Assembly: GCA_903813345.2 (NCBI GenBank)
Contig: CAIIXF020000010.1
Location: 31,118,828 to 31,182,827, forward strand
Source: Owenia fusiformis
Taxonomy: Eukaryota; Annelida; Polychaeta; Sabellida; Oweniidae
Direction: 5' to 3'
DNA: 64,000 nucleotides
Shown here: positions 61,801 through 64,000 of the stretch, piece by piece
Layout of the letters: each line of letters begins with the position of its first letter
Position numbering within the stretch: the first letter of the stretch is position 1
The notes under the pieces: generated by a model
Database searches by the model: none
Told to the model about the DNA's origin: nothing
Seen by the model: only the letters and a program-made list of their open reading frames with translations
Made by a program: the position numbers and the translations under genes

Positions 61801-63416
61801 GAATTATTTTTTTCCCATGGGGAGATCCCAATGGAGGGTGTATAAGGTCCTTTTGGCTGATGATGAAAATGTCAGGGGTGAACCTTGGGAGTAATCTCAT
61901 TGTTTTATAGATTAGGTTTAACCAGTCACACATACCTGTGATGCCTTGTCATCTAAATGTCGTGCAAGGTCAGGGGTGAACCTTGGAGTAATCTTATTGT
62001 TTTATAGATTAGGTTTACACACAGTCACACATACCTGTGATGCCTTGTCATCTAAATGCCGTGCAAGGTCAGGGGTGAACCTTGGAGTAATCTTATTGTT
62101 TTATAGGTTTACACAAAGTCACACATACCTGTGATGCCTTGTCATCTAAATGCCGTGCAAGGTCAGGGTGAACCTTGGAGTAATCTTATTGTTTTATAGA
62201 TTTACACACAGTCACACATACCTGTGATGCCTTGTCATCTAAATGTCGTGCAAGGTCAGGGGTGAACCTTGGAGTAATCTTATTGTTTTATAGATTAGGT
62301 TTACACAAAGTCACACATACCTGTGATGCCTTGTCATCTAAATGTCGTGCAAGGTCAGGGGTGAACCTTGGAGTAATCTTATTGTTTTATAGATTAGGTT
62401 TACACAAAGTCACACATACCTGTGATGCCTTGTCATCTAAATGCCGTGCAAGGTCAGGGGTGAACCTTGGAGTAATCGTATTGTTTTATAGATTTACACA
62501 CAGTCACACATACCTGTGATGCCTTGTCATCTAAATGCCATGTAAGGTCAGGGTGAACCTTGGAGTAATCTTATTGTTTTATAGATTTACACACAGTCAC
62601 ACATACCTGTGATGCCTTGTCATCTAAATGTCGTGCAAGGTCAGGGGTGAACCTTGGAGTAATCTTATTGTTTCATAGATTAGGTTTACACAAAGTCACA
62701 CATACCTGTGATGCCTTGTCATCTAAATGTCGTGCAAGGTCAGGGGTGAACCTTGGAGTAATCTTATTGTTTTTTGTTTTATAGATTAGGTTTACACAAA
62801 GTCACACATACCTGTGATGCCTTGTCATCTAAATGCCGTGCAAGGTCAGGGGTGAACCTTGGAGTAATCGTATTGTTTTATAGATTTACACACAGTCACA
62901 CATACCTGTGATGCCTTGTCATCTAAATGTCGTGCAAGGTCAGGGGTGAACCTTGGAGTAATCTTTTTGTTTTATAGATTTACACACAGTCACACATACC
63001 TGTGGTGCCTTGTCATCTAAATGTCGTGCAAGGTCAGGGATGAACCTTGGAGTAATCGTATTGTTTTATAGATTAGGTTTACACACAGTCACACATACCT
63101 GTGATGCCTTGTCATCTAAATGCTGTGCAAGGTCAGGGGTGAACATTGGAGTAATCTTATTGTTGTTTTATAGATTAGATTTACACACAGTCACACATAC
63201 CTGTGATGCCTTGTCATCTAAATGCCGTGCAAGGTCAGGGGTGAACCTTGGAGTAATCTTATTGTTTTATAGATTAGATTTACACACAGTCTCACATACC
63301 TGTGATGCCTTGTCATCTAAATGTCGTGCAAGATCCAATCCTTCAGACCTCTGCTGATTTGATTCACAACTGTAAAACTCCTCTGCTCCCTTAGCTGCAG
63401 ATACAAGATGAATCAC
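46851..63416 (-). CDS. ttd14: TRPL translocation defect protein 14-like (TTD14), C-terminal eight exons
   Basis: Exons on the minus strand are 63300-63416, 57167-57244, 51727-51825, 50167-50232, 48613-48709, 47782-47915, 47320-47435 and 46851-47067. All phases agree, giving 307 residues to the stop. Diagnostic stretches in order are [18 protein letters not shown] and [17 protein letters not shown] (end of the ATPase-like domain), then [16 protein letters not shown]. The CYTH-like part follows: [56 protein letters not shown], then LETYTTL and [18 protein letters not shown]. Drosophila TTD14 is a GTP- and phosphoinositide-binding protein needed for TRPL trafficking in photoreceptors; family assignment is from memory of its motifs. 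The P-loop exons lie beyond the right edge. Exon 50167-50232 (GTGTGC donor) looks like a lineage-specific insert. A glycosyltransferase gene is nested antisense in the 57167-51825 intron. Confidence 0.88.
48212..48552. repeat. ATGTCACCACC repeat family, intronic copy
   Basis: Runs from ATGTCACCACC to GGTGGTGACAT in a TTD14 intron. It contains AAGGTCAAATCTCAAATA and GTAGATGATTTTGGAAAAA, shared with 57360-57745. Confidence 0.7.
48710..50166 (-). other. TTD14 intron, no other feature
   Basis: AT-rich intron between the exons at 50167-50232 and 48613-48709. 49655-49870 is purine-rich on the plus strand with many GAAAGAACT-like repeats. No nested gene was recognised. Confidence 0.5.
50995..51190. 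repeat. Palindromic repeat with GATATCATTTTTATTC motifs
   Basis: GGGATATCATTTTTATTC and GAGTGGATATC on the left pair with GATATCCACTAGCGAATAAAAATAATA on the right. The rest of the intron 50233-51726 includes an unassigned repeat with two CACCCAGTTG(G/A)AAT motifs at 51340-51480. Confidence 0.55.
52735..52939. mobile_element. 205-base MITE flanked by TTAA
   Basis: TTAA at 52731-52734 and 52940-52943 borders inverted ends: GGTTCACCTTCAAGGAGGATT on the left and AATCCTCCTTGGTTCACC on the right. The inversion continues into CGATATTCT/AGAATATCG. The TTAA target suggests a piggyBac-type non-autonomous element. Confidence 0.7.
53813..56433 (+). CDS. Golgi-type glycosyltransferase, nucleotide-diphospho-sugar transferase family
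   Basis: Exons are 53813-54710 and 55982-56433 (phase 1 both sides), giving 449 aa. The short N-terminal tail is followed by one membrane segment (about 12-31, [19 protein letters not shown]), typical of type II Golgi enzymes. A low-complexity stem leads to the catalytic part: [36 protein letters not shown] with a DxD motif (Asp244, Asp246), [10 protein letters not shown], and in exon 2 [13 protein letters not shown]. This order matches the PF03407-type (GT77-like) domain that uses nucleotide sugars with a metal bound to DxD. Acceptor and sugar are unknown. The gene lies inside a TTD14 intron on the opposite strand. AATAAA overlaps and follows the stop (56436). Both exons are intact. Confidence 0.88.
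54836..55620. repeat. Tandem repeat of about 150-170 bases in the glycosyltransferase intron
   Basis: Five units contain AAAATGGCCGCCTTCTACC, AAAAGTGTCATTAGACAGTG, ATTCACATACCAAATATGAA and CTACTTTTCGAGTTATAG. The unit is followed by related sequence to 55830 and a GGAC-rich run. The string GCCATTTTGAAAAATGGC repeatedly forms short palindromes. Confidence 0.9.
55838..55895. repeat. GGAC/GTACATAC microsatellite
   Basis: Runs of GGACGGACGGAC interspersed with GTACATAC, after TTATTGCC. It belongs to the 3' end of the preceding repeat and is followed by TCCCTCCGAACTTCGTTCG. Confidence 0.85.
56618..57030. mobile_element. Foldback element, arms of about 200 bases
   Basis: The left arm 56618-56820 and right arm 56845-57030 are inverted (CAGGCCTCCTAGAC... 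against ...CAACGAGGCCTG; CGAACATGTTTCTCC against GGAGATACATGTTCGG). A single arm occurs at 38378-38560. The frames 56579-56761 and 56838-57071 on the minus strand lie in the arms and are not genes. Confidence 0.8.
57360..57745. repeat. ATGTCACCACT repeat family, intronic copy
   Basis: Starts AAAATGTCACCACTTAG, contains AGGTCAAATCTCAAATATGA and GTAGATGATTTTGAAAAAA, and ends with AATATGTCACC and GTGGTGACAT. Homologous to 48212-48552 and 42923-43028. Confidence 0.7.
57746..58819 (-). other. TTD14 intron, one short palindrome
   Basis: GACCTGAATCGATTGCAAAC at about 58532 is inverted at 58611-58630. No gene was recognised; the frame at 58612-58899 crosses into the following transposon. Confidence 0.5.
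58820..61122. mobile_element. 2.3-kb DNA transposon with subterminal AACCATT repeats
   Basis: Terminal inverted repeats of about 35 bases (CCCTTA, an A-run, CAACCATTTTTTCCGAA) are at 58820 and, inverted, at 61122. The left 250 bases carry about ten AACCATT motifs, many as GCAACCATT or CCAACCATT. The right 290 bases carry as many AATGGTTGC motifs in opposite orientation. A further cluster of AATGGTTATAATT is at 60150-60200. Clustered subterminal motifs are typical transposase-binding sites. No transposase frame is seen, so it is non-autonomous. The interior 59080-60130 is AT-rich with short duplicated blocks (AAGGTTTATTCATTTTTGG, about 59210 and 59282). Confidence 0.75.
61221..61290 (+). tRNA. 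tRNA-Gly-like gene with altered anticodon loop, probably a pseudogene
   Basis: A box TGGTGTAGTGGTAG, an anticodon stem CTCGC/GCGGG region and B box GGTTCGAATCC are like tRNA-Gly, and a T-run follows as a pol III terminator. The loop reads CGAGCAC instead of CTGCCAC, placing AGC (Ala) where GCC is expected and replacing the invariant U33 by G. The acceptor strands (AATACGG and ATTCGCC) do not pair. It is probably a tRNA pseudogene or tRNA-derived element. Confidence 0.6.
61430..61830. repeat. Dispersed repeat, inverted relative to 28390-28770
   Basis: AATGGATTTTGACCAGACAC, GGTTTGGAATCTATGC, CAACAAGATACTAGTGTGCA and GAAAAATCAGATGAA are all found in reverse complement at 28420-28640. The two copies are 33 kb apart. 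Confidence 0.8.
61860..63340 (-). repeat. Tandem array of a TTD14 exon end with its 5' splice site
   Basis: About fifteen units of 92-103 bases. On the minus strand each unit begins with the last 36-38 bases of the exon at 63300-63416 (coding [11 protein letters not shown] or a near variant), keeps CACAG followed by GTATGTGTGACT, and then has about 55 bases of intron ending in ACTCCAAGGTTCACCCCTGA. The rightmost unit is the real exon. The others lie in the downstream intron. Plus-strand frames at 61946-62134, 62232-62519 and 63010-63357 are products of the period. Confidence 0.95.
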
Positions 63417-64000
63417 CTAAAATGATAGTAAAACATACAGTATTTACATAGTAAAACATACAGTATCTGCTATTTCAATAACGCCGTCCAAGTATTGCAA
63501 AAACGTAATGAAAAATCCATGGACCCGGAAATAAAAAGTGATTGCGTTTTGTGGACGCAGTGCAAGCCATACTCATACAATCAACTTTGGATGAATGATT
63601 TGATAAAGATCTTACCTTCAGTCTTTATTTCGTCAGAATCCAATAAATAATTGAAGAAAATTCTATTTCTAAAAGAAATAAAATTTTCTTTCGAAATTTC
63701 CTTCCCGGAAGTTGATTTCTGATCGAAATAGTACGAGGCATGTGATAGGGACAAAAATTTATACAATACTCGATTTCCGAGCAGTAATCAGTATGAGTCC
63801 TACGATTGGCCGGTAGCTTAAGACCTGATTCAAACCATTTTCAATTGGTCAAGTGTGATCACGTGATCATTATTTGAGACTGCATATGCGCAAGAAACTG
63901 AACTAAAATGTTGAACCTCGCGCAGATTGCCCCTAAACTAAACATGCTAAAGCAAAATCAATAGCAAATTGTTTCGAAATTCGCAAGGAAAAGGTGTTTT
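63417..64000. other. TTD14 intron or 5' region, nothing certain
   Basis: On the minus strand a frame (63766 downward) ends in GACTGAAG followed by the donor-like GTAAGATC at about 63610. It could be an upstream exon, but its peptide has no TTD14 P-loop motif. No other feature is recognised. Confidence 0.25.

Noticed and set aside
61860-63340. CRISPR-like array
   Set aside because: Unit spacing is regular, but spacers are not unique: whole 92-103 base units repeat. The host is eukaryotic.
61946-63357. Plus-strand repetitive frames (SSKCRARSG pattern) that look like a repeat protein
   Set aside because: They are the complement of the tandem array derived from the TTD14 exon end. The minus-strand reading matches the functional exon.

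Overview
This is an AT-rich eukaryotic nuclear window from a metazoan. Evidence includes GT-AG introns with phase-consistent exons, AATAAA signals, a canonical tRNA-Asn, a LINE reverse-transcriptase fragment and many foldback and MITE elements. The genes are a C-type lectin, an SUEL-type lectin receptor, a secreted glyoxalase-fold (VOC) protein, a bacterial-type solute-binding protein with animal introns, and TTD14. Together with the repeat style they suggest a marine invertebrate bilaterian, possibly an echinoderm or relative. I cannot fix the species.

Layout. (1) 172-4125 is a degenerate repeat-rich block with a LINE RT fragment. It recurs in the same orientation at 23806-26345. (2) 6199-7479 is a promoter-like stretch plus a signal-peptide exon, recurring almost unchanged at 30562-31843. 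(3) 7288-16362 (+) is a seven-exon secreted solute-binding (SBP family 3-like) protein. Its first intron holds a 6.6-kb foldback element (7536-14159) with a minisatellite core. (4) 18344-20390 (+) is a three-exon secreted protein with two VOC domains. (5) 22664-23179 (-) is a secreted single-CTLD protein. (6) 26441-27190 is a broken copy of VOC exon 2, split by a MITE. (7) 31652-35221 (+) is a transmembrane receptor with SUEL-type lectin modules. It is apparently headed by the second copy of the SBP signal-peptide exon, and its large extracellular exon carries three frame breaks. (8) 38219-38291 (-) is tRNA-Asn. (9) 41004-41393 (-) is a small orphan type I membrane protein. (10) 46851-63416 (-) is the last eight exons of a TTD14-like gene; its 5' part lies beyond the right edge. 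(11) 53813-56433 (+) is a glycosyltransferase gene nested antisense inside a TTD14 intron. (12) 61860-63340 is a tandem array built from the end of a TTD14 exon with its splice donor. The remaining space is mostly MITEs, foldbacks, minisatellites and unassigned AT-rich DNA.

The most notable observation is that one promoter plus signal-peptide exon appears twice, 24.4 kb apart. Both copies end in phase 1. One leads into the solute-binding protein and the other fits in phase onto an SUEL-lectin receptor. This looks like recent exon shuffling that may have given two unrelated secretory-pathway genes the same control region. The left copy has a foldback element in the following intron that the right copy lacks. 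The SBP, VOC, CTLD and SUEL genes form a cluster of secreted or surface ligand-binding proteins. A role in recognition or defence is inference only. All gene models were made by eye from phase and motif consistency.
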